A stretch of DNA of 20,507 bases, taken from the NCBI GenBank assembly GCA_002325785.1, contig DCSU01000163.1, forward strand, positions 7,198 to 27,704, written 5' to 3'. Shown one piece after another: positions 1 through 7,668 of the stretch (the stretch's first letter is position 1; the number at the start of each line of letters is the position of its first letter). The notes under the pieces are model-generated. The model was not told the origin of the DNA, did not search any database, and saw only the letters and a list, made by a program, of their open reading frames with translations. The position numbers were made by a program, and so were the translations under genes. This stretch comes from Bacteroidales bacterium UBA1458. Lineage in GTDB: Bacteria > Bacteroidota > Bacteroidia > Bacteroidales > VadinHA17.

Positions 1-21
1 AATCGCAAATCGCAAATTCCA
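1..21. repeat. Heptamer tandem repeat (AATCGCA), cut by window edge
   Basis: Two exact copies of AATCGCA (1-7 and 8-14) and a degenerate third (AATTCCA, 15-21) lie directly against the ATG of the YqaE/Pmp3 gene. The array probably continues left of the window. It is the same style of 7-base repeat as those at 12831-12922 and 20445-20472. Confidence 0.6.
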
Positions 22-174
22 ATGGGTATTCTCCGTGTTCTGGTTTGCATCTTCTTCCCGCCCCTGGCTGTAATTGACAAGGGCTGCGGTTCCGTGCTCA
101 TCATCTTCCTCCTCACCCTCTGCGGATGGGTTCCCGGAGTCATTGGCGCACTCATAATCAATAACAAAAGGTAA
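22..174 (+). CDS. YqaE/Pmp3 family small membrane protein
   Basis: This 50-residue ORF reads MGILRVLVCIFFPPLAVIDK at its N-terminus and LLTLCGWVPGVIGALIINNK near its C-terminus. The FFPPLAV segment and the TLxGWVPGVI segment are the two hallmarks of the Pmp3/YqaE (UPF0057) family, which are proteolipid-like proteins with two membrane helices, here roughly residues 3-18 and 24-46. Members in yeast and plants influence membrane potential and salt tolerance; the bacterial role is poorly defined. Length fits the family (about 50-60 aa). ATG at 22 is chosen because family proteins begin just before the first helix, although the frame stays open to the window edge. No terminator is visible before the suf promoter region. 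Confidence 0.9.
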   Translation: MGILRVLVCIFFPPLAVIDKGCGSVLIIFLLTLCGWVPGVIGALIINNKR

Positions 175-214
175 CCTGCCTCACCGGGCCTTCACGTATT
201 TCCTTCTTTTTGTG

Positions 215-223
215 TAATTTTGC
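215..223 (+). promoter_or_regulatory. Candidate -7 promoter box of the suf operon
   Basis: TAATTTTGC matches the Bacteroidetes -7 consensus TAnnTTTG exactly and lies 78 nt before the sufB start. No clear TTG -33 element is seen; TTC at 191-193, with a 21-nt spacer, is the nearest. A transcript from here would carry a leader of roughly 70 nt. Confidence 0.5.
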
Positions 224-300
224 GTGATTTTATATCAAATGGCCAAAACTTTACATGCTCAGGTTTGTTCAGTTTCTGTGCACATTGAAGAAATTTTCTT

Positions 301-1749
301 ATGGAAAACGATCAGGATAAAGTACTGGACGAGTTAACATCAGGTGAATACAAATACGGATTTGTAACTGATATTGAGACTGATGTCATCCCGAAAGGAC
401 TGAGTGAAGATGTAGTCAGGCTTATCTCTGCCAAGAAGGAGGAGCCTGAGTGGATGCTCGAGTTCCGCCTGAAGGCATTCCGCCACTGGCAGACCATGAA
501 GATGCCGGCGTGGGCGCACCTTAAGATACCTGAGATTAACTACCAGGATATTATATTTTACGCTGCCCCGATGCAGAAACCTGCCCCGGGGAGCCTCAGC
601 GACGTTGATCCGGAGCTGCTCAAGACCTTTGACAAGCTTGGCATACCTCTCGGGGAGCAGAAGCGCCTCACCGGAGTGGCCGTTGACGCGGTGATGGACT
701 CGATATCGGTCAAGACCACCTTCCGTGAGAGCCTTGCCGAACTGGGAATAATCTTTTGCTCATTCTCCGAGGCGGTCAGGGAACACCCGTCACTGGTGCA
801 GAAGTACCTCGCCTCGGTCGTTCCTTATACCGATAACTTCTTCGCCACACTTAACTCCGCAGTATTTTCTGACGGCTCCTTCTGCTATATCCCCAAGGGG
901 GTCAGGTGCCCTATGGAACTGTCGACATACTTCCGCATCAACGCATCCAACACCGGACAGTTTGAACGCACACTGCTTATTGCCGATGAGGAGTCGTATG
1001 TCAGCTACCTCGAGGGGTGCACGGCACCAATGCGCGATGAGAACCAGCTGCACGCTGCCGTGGTTGAGATAATAACTGAACGGGGCGCCGAAGTTAAATA
1101 CAGCACCGTACAGAACTGGTACCCCGGCGACAAGGAGGGCAAGGGCGGTATCTTCAATTTCGTCACCAAACGAGGAATATGCAAGGGCGACGATTCAAAG
1201 ATATCATGGACACAGGTAGAGACTGGCTCAGCCATAACCTGGAAATACCCCTCCTGCATTCTCCGCGGTAACAACTCTGTAGGCGAATTCTACTCGGTGG
1301 CCGTTACCAATAACTACCAGCAGGCAGATACCGGGACCAAGATGATCCACATCGGAAGGAATACCAAAAGCACTATCGTCTCCAAGGGTATCTCGGCCGG
1401 CTTCGGCCAGAACAGCTACCGCGGACTGGTTAAGGTGCTGGGCAAGGCCGAAGGGGCAAGGAACTACTCGCAGTGCGACTCCCTGCTGCTGGGAGATAAG
1501 TGCGGAGCACATACCTTCCCATACATAGAAGTGGACAATCCTTCGGCAATAGTGGAACATGAGGCAACCACCTCGCGCATTGGCGAAGACCAGATATTCT
1601 ACTGCAACCAGAGAGGCATCTCCACAGAAGACGCCATAGGCCTGATTGTCAACGGCTATGCCCGGGAGGTGATAAACAAGCTGCCTATGGAATTTGCCGT
1701 GGAGGCACAGAAGCTTCTGCAAATCAGCCTTGAAGGAAGCGTTGGTTAA
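301..1749 (+). CDS. sufB: Fe-S cluster scaffold subunit SufB
   Basis: SufB is the scaffold subunit of the cytosolic SufBC2D complex that assembles nascent iron-sulfur clusters. The 482-aa product is full length for the family. The C-terminal beta-helix core carries the conserved QCDSLL and CGAHTFP segments followed by VEHEATTSRIGEDQ. Cys392 and Glu421 are 29 residues apart, as are E. coli SufB Cys405 and Glu434, which are the cluster-assembly residues. An EGCTAP motif (Cys240) is also present. ATG at 301 is the first start after the promoter-like box and gives a normal N-terminus (MENDQDKVLD). sufC follows after 23 nt. Its place as first gene, with no sufA and no Rrf2-type regulator before it, is usual for Bacteroidetes suf operons. 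Confidence 0.98.
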   Translation: MENDQDKVLDELTSGEYKYGFVTDIETDVIPKGLSEDVVRLISAKKEEPEWMLEFRLKAFRHWQTMKMPAWAHLKIPEINYQDIIFYAAPMQKPAPGSLSDVDPELLKTFDKLGIPLGEQKRLTGVAVDAVMDSISVKTTFRESLAELGIIFCSFSEAVREHPSLVQKYLASVVPYTDNFFATLNSAVFSDGSFCYIPKGVRCPMELSTYFRINASNTGQFERTLLIADEESYVSYLEGCTAPMRDENQLHAAVVEIITERGAEVKYSTVQNWYPGDKEGKGGIFNFVTKRGICKGDDSKISWTQVETGSAITWKYPSCILRGNNSVGEFYSVAVTNNYQQADTGTKMIHIGRNTKSTIVSKGISAGFGQNSYRGLVKVLGKAEGARNYSQCDSLLLGDKCGAHTFPYIEVDNPSAIVEHEATTSRIGEDQIFYCNQRGISTEDAIGLIVNGYAREVINKLPMEFAVEAQKLLQISLEGSVG

Positions 1750-1772
1750 AATGATTTTACTACAAACAGGAT

Positions 1773-2570
1773 ATGAAAAGTGAATTTTTGTTACAGATAA
1801 AGGAACTCAAAGCCACAATTGACAATAAGGAGATCCTCAAGGGTCTCAACCTCGAGGTCAAACCCGGAGAGATACATGCCATCATGGGTCCCAACGGAAG
1901 CGGGAAAAGCACCCTTGCCAATGTTCTGACAGGCCGTGATATTGCCACCGTCACTCATGGCTCGGTCACCTTCGAGGGTAAAGATCTCCTGGTGATGTCT
2001 CCTGAGGAAAGAGCACGAGAAGGCATCTTCCTCTCTTTCCAGTACCCCATAGAGATCCCCGGCGTCAGCATGGTCAACTTCATGAAGACTGCTATTAATG
2101 AACAGCGCAAACATCGTGGGCTTGAGCCGCTTTCGGCTTCCGAATTCCTGCGCCAGATGCGCGAGAAGAAGGAGCTTGTGGAGATAGACTCGGCACTGAC
2201 CAACCGCAGCGTCAACGAAGGCTTCTCCGGTGGAGAAAAGAAAAAGAACGAGATCTTTCAGATGGCCATGCTCGAACCGAGACTGGCACTCCTCGATGAG
2301 ACAGACTCAGGCCTTGATATCGATGCACTTCGCATCGTGGCCAATGGCGTCAATAAAATACGCAGGACTGACACTTCGGTCATTGTCATAACCCATTACC
2401 AGAGACTACTCGACTATATCGTGCCCGATTATGTTCATGTTATGTATGACGGCCGCATAGTCAGAACGGCCGGGCCTGAACTGGCTCTCGAGCTTGAAGA
2501 GAGAGGATACGACTGGATAAGGAAGGAAGCAGACGTCAACGAAGAGACATGGACTACAGACCGGAAGTAA
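1773..2570 (+). CDS. sufC: Fe-S assembly ATPase SufC
   Basis: SufC is the ABC-type ATPase of the SufBC2D complex; its ATP-driven dimerisation reshapes SufB-SufD during cluster assembly. The 265-aa protein shows Walker A GPNGSGKST (39-47), the SufC-type signature SGGEKKKNE (152-160), Walker B LALLDETDSGLD (171-182) with the characteristic ETDSGLDID extension, and the switch His208 (ITHYQ). No membrane segment is present, as expected for a soluble SUF ATPase. The 3' end overlaps the sufD start by 22 nt, which suggests translational coupling. The C-terminal tail after about residue 245 (KEADVNEETWTTDRK) lies mostly in the overlap and is probably variable. Confidence 0.98.
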   Translation: MKSEFLLQIKELKATIDNKEILKGLNLEVKPGEIHAIMGPNGSGKSTLANVLTGRDIATVTHGSVTFEGKDLLVMSPEERAREGIFLSFQYPIEIPGVSMVNFMKTAINEQRKHRGLEPLSASEFLRQMREKKELVEIDSALTNRSVNEGFSGGEKKKNEIFQMAMLEPRLALLDETDSGLDIDALRIVANGVNKIRRTDTSVIVITHYQRLLDYIVPDYVHVMYDGRIVRTAGPELALELEERGYDWIRKEADVNEETWTTDRK

Positions 2571-3907
2571 TAAATAAACTGTCAGAGATCTATTCTGGGA
2601 GCCACGGCACTTTCCTGAAAAACTCTCCGGAGATCTTTAACAGGCACCGTGAAACCGCCTATAAAGAATTCCTCAGGCTTGGAATTCCTGACAGAAAAAA
2701 CGAAGCCTATAAGTATACAAACCTCGAAAAATCCTTCGGGTATCCGTACCAGGTGTACTACTCCCCTGTTCCTCAGGACTTCAGGGAGGCGGAGAAGTTT
2801 CACTGCGAGGTTGAAGATCTCGACGTATGGAACATGGTGCTTCTCAACGGATTTTTTCCGCGCGGCGAAGAAGGACTGGTGATGCTTCCCGGAGGGATAT
2901 GGGTTGGAAGCATGAAGGCTGCAGCAAAGCAGTTTCCCGGACTGGTTGAAAAACACTACAACAAATATGTTCAGGGTGAGAATGACGGGCTGGTACCGCT
3001 GAACACTGCAATGGCCTCCGACGGACTCTTCCTCTATGCCCCAAAGAACACTGCATACACCAAACCGATACAGATAGTCAACCTGCTTCACTCTGACCAG
3101 GATATATTTGCGCAGGACCGAAACCTTGTAGTTGTGGAGGACCGGGCTCAACTGTCACTGCTGGTATGTGATCATGCCATCTCCCCGCAGCATTTCCTTA
3201 CCAACACCGTCACCGAGGTCTATGTAGGCCAGAACTCCCGCTTTGAGATCATCAGGGTACAGAACCAGCACAATAACTCTGGTAAGATAACCCACACCTT
3301 CATTCACCAGGAGCGAGACAGCTACGCCTCATCAAACAACATTACACTGCACGGCGGATTGGTGCGAAATGCCACATGGCACATGCTGAACGGTGAGAAC
3401 AGCGAGACCCACTCGTACGGCTTGTACCTGGCAGACAAGCAGCAGCATATAGCTAACTTCGTGAAGGTTGACCACGCTGCGCCGAACTGCAACAGCACCC
3501 AACTCTTCAAGGGCGTACTTGACGAAAACTCAAGCGGAGCCTTCAACGGACGCATCATGGTGCATAAGATCGCACAGGGGACCAACGCCTACCAGAGCAA
3601 TAACAATATCCTTCTGTCTGATGCTGCACGCATGGACACAAAGCCCCAGCTTGAGATATACGCTGATGACGTCAAATGCAGTCACGGAGCAACAGTAGGT
3701 CAGCTTGACAATAATGCGCTCTTCTATCTGCGGTCAAGGGGTATCGACGCCCGGGAGGCCAAACTGATGCTCATGTTCGGATTTGCACACGATGTGATAA
3801 AGAATATACCTATTGAGGCCCTTCGCGAGCGTATTGACAACCTGGTTCAGAAGCGTCTCCGCGGTGAGCTTTCACGCTGCGCCTCCTGTGCCATCCAGTG
3901 CAACTGA
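2549..3907 (+). CDS. sufD: Fe-S assembly protein SufD
   Basis: SufD pairs with SufB and SufC in the cluster-assembly complex and is linked to iron acquisition. The 452-aa product has the SufB/SufD beta-helix core, including the segment around PQLEIYADDVKCSHGATVGQ, in which CSHGAT is a SufD hallmark, and the C-terminal helical segment ending in RLRGELSR. The ATG at 2549 lies inside sufC, and translation from it gives a normal N-terminal helical region (MDYRPEVINKLSEIYSG). The last nine residues, CASCAIQCN, carry three cysteines (444, 447, 451) after the normal end of the domain; see findings. sufS begins 8 nt after the stop. Confidence 0.96.
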   Translation: MDYRPEVINKLSEIYSGSHGTFLKNSPEIFNRHRETAYKEFLRLGIPDRKNEAYKYTNLEKSFGYPYQVYYSPVPQDFREAEKFHCEVEDLDVWNMVLLNGFFPRGEEGLVMLPGGIWVGSMKAAAKQFPGLVEKHYNKYVQGENDGLVPLNTAMASDGLFLYAPKNTAYTKPIQIVNLLHSDQDIFAQDRNLVVVEDRAQLSLLVCDHAISPQHFLTNTVTEVYVGQNSRFEIIRVQNQHNNSGKITHTFIHQERDSYASSNNITLHGGLVRNATWHMLNGENSETHSYGLYLADKQQHIANFVKVDHAAPNCNSTQLFKGVLDENSSGAFNGRIMVHKIAQGTNAYQSNNNILLSDAARMDTKPQLEIYADDVKCSHGATVGQLDNNALFYLRSRGIDAREAKLMLMFGFAHDVIKNIPIEALRERIDNLVQKRLRGELSRCASCAIQCN

Positions 3908-3915
3908 ACAGAGTA

Positions 3916-5142
3916 ATGAAACTGTCTAAAAACATAGAAGAGATACGTTCTGAATTCCCGATCCTTTCAATTAAGGTGTACGGGAAACCCCTGATCTATC
4001 TTGATAACGGCGCCACCACCCAAAAACCGGAACAGGTCATCAGGGTTATGGAGGAGCTTTACCGTACAGCCAACGCCAATGTTCACAGGGGAGTTCACCG
4101 CCTCTCAGACATGGTCTCGGAACGCTATGAGGCCGCCCGTGAAACCGTCAGGGCGTTCATAAACGCCCCGAAAAGGGAAGAGATCATTTTTACCGCCGGC
4201 ACAACCGCTTCCATTAATGCTATCGCATTCTCCTTCGGCGAACGGTTTGTCAGTGAGGGCGATGAGATTCTCATCAGCGGCATGGAACATCACGCCAACA
4301 TCGTGCCGTGGCAGATGCTCTGCGAAAGAAAGAGTGCGAAACTCAGGGTCATACCCTTTTCTGACGAAGGGGTGCTTGATCTCGAAGCCTACAGGAGCCT
4401 GCTCACTGACCGCACACGTATTGTTGCTGTCACACACGTCTCGAACGTTCTCGGGACTGTAAACCCGGTTAAGGAGATCGTAGCCGAAGCACATCGCCAC
4501 GGCATACCGGTGCTGGTTGACGGGGCCCAGGGCATACAGCACGGTATCGTTGATGTGACGGATATAGGGTGCGACTTCTACGTCTTCTCCGGACATAAGG
4601 TATACGGCCCTAATGGCATTGGGGTACTTTACGGAAAGGAAAACCTCCTGAATGAGATCCCTCCCTACCAGGGCGGTGGTGATATGGTGGCAAACGTCAC
4701 CTTTGAGAAGACAACATACAATGAGCTGCCTTTCAAGTTCGAAGCCGGCACAACAAACTTCACCGGTGCCATAGGCCTGGCCACCGCGCTCGACTACCTT
4801 ACTTCTCTCGGACGGGAGGCAGTAGCCGCAAGAGAGCAGGACCTTCTGAGACAGGCCACCGAGGGATTATTATCTGTCAGTGGTATACGCATCTATGGTA
4901 CGGCACCGCAGAAGGTCTCGGTCATCTCTTTCCTGCCGGGAACCATTCATCAGTATGACGCGGGTATGATTCTTGACAAGATGGGTATCGCAGTAAGAAC
5001 AGGATCTCACTGTGCCCAGCCGTTGATGGAGCGCTACGGAATAAGTGGAAACATCAGGGCTTCAATCGCCTTCTACAACACTGAGGAGGAGATAGAGGCA
5101 CTGGTGAAAGGCATTAAAAGGGTGACTGAGATGTTCGCCTGA
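3916..5142 (+). CDS. sufS: Cysteine desulfurase SufS
   Basis: SufS is a group II PLP-dependent cysteine desulfurase. It converts cysteine to alanine and passes the persulfide to SufE. With the ATG at 3916 the protein is 408 aa, close to E. coli SufS (406). Visible features are the N-terminal LIYLDNGATTQKP, His125 (MEHHANIVPW) stacking on PLP, the PLP-binding Lys228 in SGHKVYGPNGIG, and the catalytic Cys366 in RTGSHCAQPLMERYG. The RTGxHCAxP form is the SufS type rather than the IscS type. A GTG at 3898, inside sufD, is in frame but would only add MQLNRV, so the ATG is preferred. sufE starts 9 nt downstream. Confidence 0.97.
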   Translation: MKLSKNIEEIRSEFPILSIKVYGKPLIYLDNGATTQKPEQVIRVMEELYRTANANVHRGVHRLSDMVSERYEAARETVRAFINAPKREEIIFTAGTTASINAIAFSFGERFVSEGDEILISGMEHHANIVPWQMLCERKSAKLRVIPFSDEGVLDLEAYRSLLTDRTRIVAVTHVSNVLGTVNPVKEIVAEAHRHGIPVLVDGAQGIQHGIVDVTDIGCDFYVFSGHKVYGPNGIGVLYGKENLLNEIPPYQGGGDMVANVTFEKTTYNELPFKFEAGTTNFTGAIGLATALDYLTSLGREAVAAREQDLLRQATEGLLSVSGIRIYGTAPQKVSVISFLPGTIHQYDAGMILDKMGIAVRTGSHCAQPLMERYGISGNIRASIAFYNTEEEIEALVKGIKRVTEMFA

Positions 5143-5151
5143 CAGAATGAT

Positions 5152-5580
5152 ATGAATATTAACCAGATACAGGATCAGATTATTGAGGATTTTGCGCTCT
5201 TCGGCGACTGGATGGAGAGGTATGAGTATCTCATCGACCTGGGGCGTTCGCTGGCCCCATTCGATGTGGCACACAAAACCCCGGACTTCCTCATAGAGGG
5301 ATGCCAGAGCAAGGTGTGGCTTTACCCCTCCTTAACTGACGGAGTGGTCACATTCACGGCAGAGAGTGACGCCCTGATCACAAGAGGAATTATAGCGCTG
5401 CTGATCAGGGTCTTTTCGGGCCGCACCCCGGATGAGATACTTGGCGCCGACATCTATTTCATTGAACGCATTGGACTGAGGGAGAACCTCTCACCCACCC
5501 GCTCAAACGGATTGCTTGCAATGATGAAGCAGATGCGGCTCTATGCGCTTGCTTACAAATCGAAAAGGGAACAGGCATGA
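5152..5580 (+). CDS. sufE: Sulfur-acceptor protein SufE
   Basis: SufE accepts persulfide sulfur from SufS and hands it to SufB. The 142-aa protein matches the family in length and contains TPDFLIEGCQSKVWL, where Cys51 occupies the same position as the sulfur-accepting Cys51 of E. coli SufE. The downstream segment ITRGIIALLIRVFSGRTPDEI is also typical. The gene's final ATGA overlaps the start of the DUF59 gene, so the two are probably translationally coupled. Confidence 0.97.
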   Translation: MNINQIQDQIIEDFALFGDWMERYEYLIDLGRSLAPFDVAHKTPDFLIEGCQSKVWLYPSLTDGVVTFTAESDALITRGIIALLIRVFSGRTPDEILGADIYFIERIGLRENLSPTRSNGLLAMMKQMRLYALAYKSKREQA

Positions 5581-5897
5581 ATACACAGGAGATACAGGAG
5601 ACTGAAACAAGAATAGTAGGAGTGCTGAAAAGCATCTTTGACCCCGAGATACCGGTTAACATTTATGATCTGGGCCTTATCTATGAGGTCAGGGTTGATG
5701 AAGAACAGGTGGCGCATATAACCATGACTCTCACCGCACCAAACTGCCCGATGGCTGAGGATCTTGTTGAAGAGGTAAAGTATAAGGTTGGCGGTACCAA
5801 AGGGGTAAAGGATTGTGATCTCAACCTGACCTTTACGCCGCCTTGGGACCGCGACATGCTTACTGATGAGGCAAAGCTTGAATTAGGATTACTTTGA
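5577..5897 (+). CDS. SufT-like DUF59/MIP18 family Fe-S assembly protein
   Basis: The 106-aa protein is a single DUF59 (MIP18/PaaD-like) domain of the kind that accompanies SUF operons and acts in Fe-S cluster maturation or delivery. It shows DPEIPVNIYDLGLIYEV (22-38), TLTAPNCPMAEDL with the conserved Cys57, and the C-terminal FTPPWDRDMLTDEAKLELG (86-104), in which the PPW-x(3)-M stretch is diagnostic. Its start overlaps the sufE stop by 4 nt. Function as a cluster carrier or targeting factor is inferred from the family and the operon; S. aureus SufT is the best-known bacterial relative. Confidence 0.93.
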   Translation: MNTQEIQETETRIVGVLKSIFDPEIPVNIYDLGLIYEVRVDEEQVAHITMTLTAPNCPMAEDLVEEVKYKVGGTKGVKDCDLNLTFTPPWDRDMLTDEAKLELGLL

Positions 5898-5907
5898 AGA
5901 CCCCGTC

Positions 5908-6861
5908 TTGACTGATGCACATAAAATAGCACTCACATGGAAGATCCGCGAAAGCCTCCGGCTGGAAGGATTTGATATTTACGGTATTGCCCAGGCCGCA
6001 CCGCATCACGAAGACGGCCATCATATAAGCGAATGGATCGCTGCAGGCAAGAACGGCTCAATGCAATTTCTTGAAAGGAACCTCGACAAACGTGGTGACA
6101 TAACCTCGCTGGTTGAGGGAGCAAAATCAGTGATTGTTGCAGGGCTCCGCTACTACAGCAATGAGCCGCCTGCAGGTAACGACAACTACTTTGTCAGCCG
6201 TTACGCCAGGGTAAAAGACTACCACACTGTGGTGGAGGAAAAGCTGGACCGTATACAGAAAATCATTAAGAAGGAGGTACCTGATGCATTGTGCAGGGTA
6301 TTCTGTGATGCCGGGCCCGTGACCGAAAAGGCATGGGCCATACGTGCAGGACTGGGATGGCGCGGACGGCACAGCATGGTTATTAATAAGGATATCGGCT
6401 CTTACTTCTTCATTGGTGAGATTGTTACTACCGCGGAGTTTCTATACGACGAGACCTCTGCCCGCGATCGCTGCGGCGACTGTACTCTGTGTATTGACGC
6501 ATGCCCTACAGGTGCCATATGCAATGACCGGACAATAGACGCACGTCGCTGTATAGCCTACCTCACCATCGAACATGACGGACCCATACCGGAAGAGTTC
6601 AGCGGTAAAACGGAGAAAATGATTTTTGGCTGCGACCGTTGCCAGGAGGTCTGTCCCTGGAACAAGAAGGCTGTACCATATACTGACAAAGAACTTGCTC
6701 CGGAGTTTACCATCAGCTCCCTTACAAGAAGGGATTGGCTCAGCATGACACCGGACGATTTTAAAAAGATTTTCAGGTCGTCACCGATAAAGCGGACAGG
6801 TCATAATAAGATCCGGAGAAACATCGACTTTGCAAACTACGGGGCATCTGAGAAGAGGTGA
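5908..6861 (+). CDS. queG: Epoxyqueuosine reductase QueG
   Basis: QueG reduces epoxyqueuosine in tRNA to queuosine using cobalamin and two [4Fe-4S] clusters. In the 317-aa product the catalytic acid is Asp134 (FCDAGPVTEKAWAIRAGLGW). The cluster cysteines are C189, C192, C195 and C199 (CGDCTLCIDACPTGAI), with C242, C245 and C249 (GCDRCQEVCPWNKK) and C215. The C-terminal SPIKRTGHNKIRRNI is also family-typical. The protein is shorter than E. coli QueG because it lacks the C-terminal HEAT-like extension. The start must be TTG at 5908: an in-frame stop (TAG) lies at 5884-5886 and the next in-frame ATG is at residue 52, inside the domain. It begins 10 nt after the DUF59 gene, so it is probably the last gene of the suf transcript. 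Confidence 0.95.
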   Translation: MTDAHKIALTWKIRESLRLEGFDIYGIAQAAPHHEDGHHISEWIAAGKNGSMQFLERNLDKRGDITSLVEGAKSVIVAGLRYYSNEPPAGNDNYFVSRYARVKDYHTVVEEKLDRIQKIIKKEVPDALCRVFCDAGPVTEKAWAIRAGLGWRGRHSMVINKDIGSYFFIGEIVTTAEFLYDETSARDRCGDCTLCIDACPTGAICNDRTIDARRCIAYLTIEHDGPIPEEFSGKTEKMIFGCDRCQEVCPWNKKAVPYTDKELAPEFTISSLTRRDWLSMTPDDFKKIFRSSPIKRTGHNKIRRNIDFANYGASEKR

Positions 6862-6886
6862 GATTCGCTGAATATTGCCATCATTA

Positions 6887-6910
6887 GGCTCCGGAACCAG
6901 CCCCATTTTT
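6887..6910 (+). terminator. Weak terminator-like hairpin after queG
   Basis: GGCT (6887-6890) can pair with AGCC (6899-6902) around an 8-nt loop, followed by five T at 6906-6910. The stem has only 4 bp, so this is tentative. It lies between the convergent queG and AlkD-like genes, where a terminator would be expected. Nothing else is seen in the 99-nt gap. Confidence 0.25.
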
Positions 6911-6960
6911 ACTTCTTGAGAGTAACCAATCCGAATGGCTCGAAAAAATAGAAGGTGATC

Positions 6961-7668
6961 TTATTTTGCCATTGCTGTGGCCTTGAGATCAGCCGGCATT
7001 TTTTCTATGGCATACCTGAGAGCCGTCCGTGGCATGACAGCCTTGTGTTTCATAACAAACCCGAAGACCTTCTCCTGATGAGACTGGCTTGCAGCTTTCA
7101 GCATCCATCCGTAACCCTTCTGCACCATGTCATCGCTGTCCAGAAGCAGGATCCCTGCTATCTCAAAGATATCTTCGAGGAATTTGCCCCTGCGGGCAGG
7201 TATTATCAGCGAAACGGCTGAGGCACGCTTTACCCACCGGTTCTCCGACCTTGCCCACTTCTTAAGCTCCGCCATATGATCCGGGTATTTTTGTATAAAA
7301 TCCCCAACAGTGTGATTGCACAGTGTATCACATGATGCCCAGTTACTGACATACCTTTGCACCCATTTCTCAATGATGCTGAAATCTTCCGGAGTGAACT
7401 GCGGCCCCAGCTTCTCTGTCCATAAACAGGCAACGAACGATTCCTCCATCATCCCCGACTCCCACAGCGAGTCGCACATATCAAGTATCTCCTCCTTACT
7501 CCTCTCCTTCACCAGTAAATAGTTCTGCTTAGCTATCTCCTTAACGGTCATAGATTTTATACCGTACAGGTGCACCTCCTCTTTGAAGTACCTCAGTCCT
7601 GATTGCCTGGCCTTTTCATCCGAAGCCTCGCTGAGCTCTCTCCTGACCTTGTCAAGTAACTCATTCAT
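6961..7668 (-). CDS. AlkD-type DNA alkylation repair glycosylase
   Basis: The 235-aa protein is an all-helical HEAT-repeat DNA glycosylase of the AlkD family, which excises 3- and 7-alkylpurines. Residues corresponding to the B. cereus AlkD active site are all visible at nearly the same numbers: Trp110 and Asp114 in NWASCDTLC, Arg148 in NRWVKRASAV and Trp188 in GYGWMLK. An intact active site argues for a working glycosylase rather than a decayed paralogue. The ATG at 7668 overlaps the end of the upstream NTPase fusion gene by 8 nt, so it is the last cistron of the five-gene minus-strand run. It has no obvious functional tie to the genes before it. Confidence 0.92.
   Translation of the reverse strand: MNELLDKVRRELSEASDEKARQSGLRYFKEEVHLYGIKSMTVKEIAKQNYLLVKERSKEEILDMCDSLWESGMMEESFVACLWTEKLGPQFTPEDFSIIEKWVQRYVSNWASCDTLCNHTVGDFIQKYPDHMAELKKWARSENRWVKRASAVSLIIPARRGKFLEDIFEIAGILLLDSDDMVQKGYGWMLKAASQSHQEKVFGFVMKHKAVMPRTALRYAIEKMPADLKATAMAK

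Noticed and set aside
3898..3915. GTG start for sufS inside the end of sufD
   Set aside because: It adds only six non-conserved residues; the ATG at 3916 gives the normal SufS length and N-terminus.
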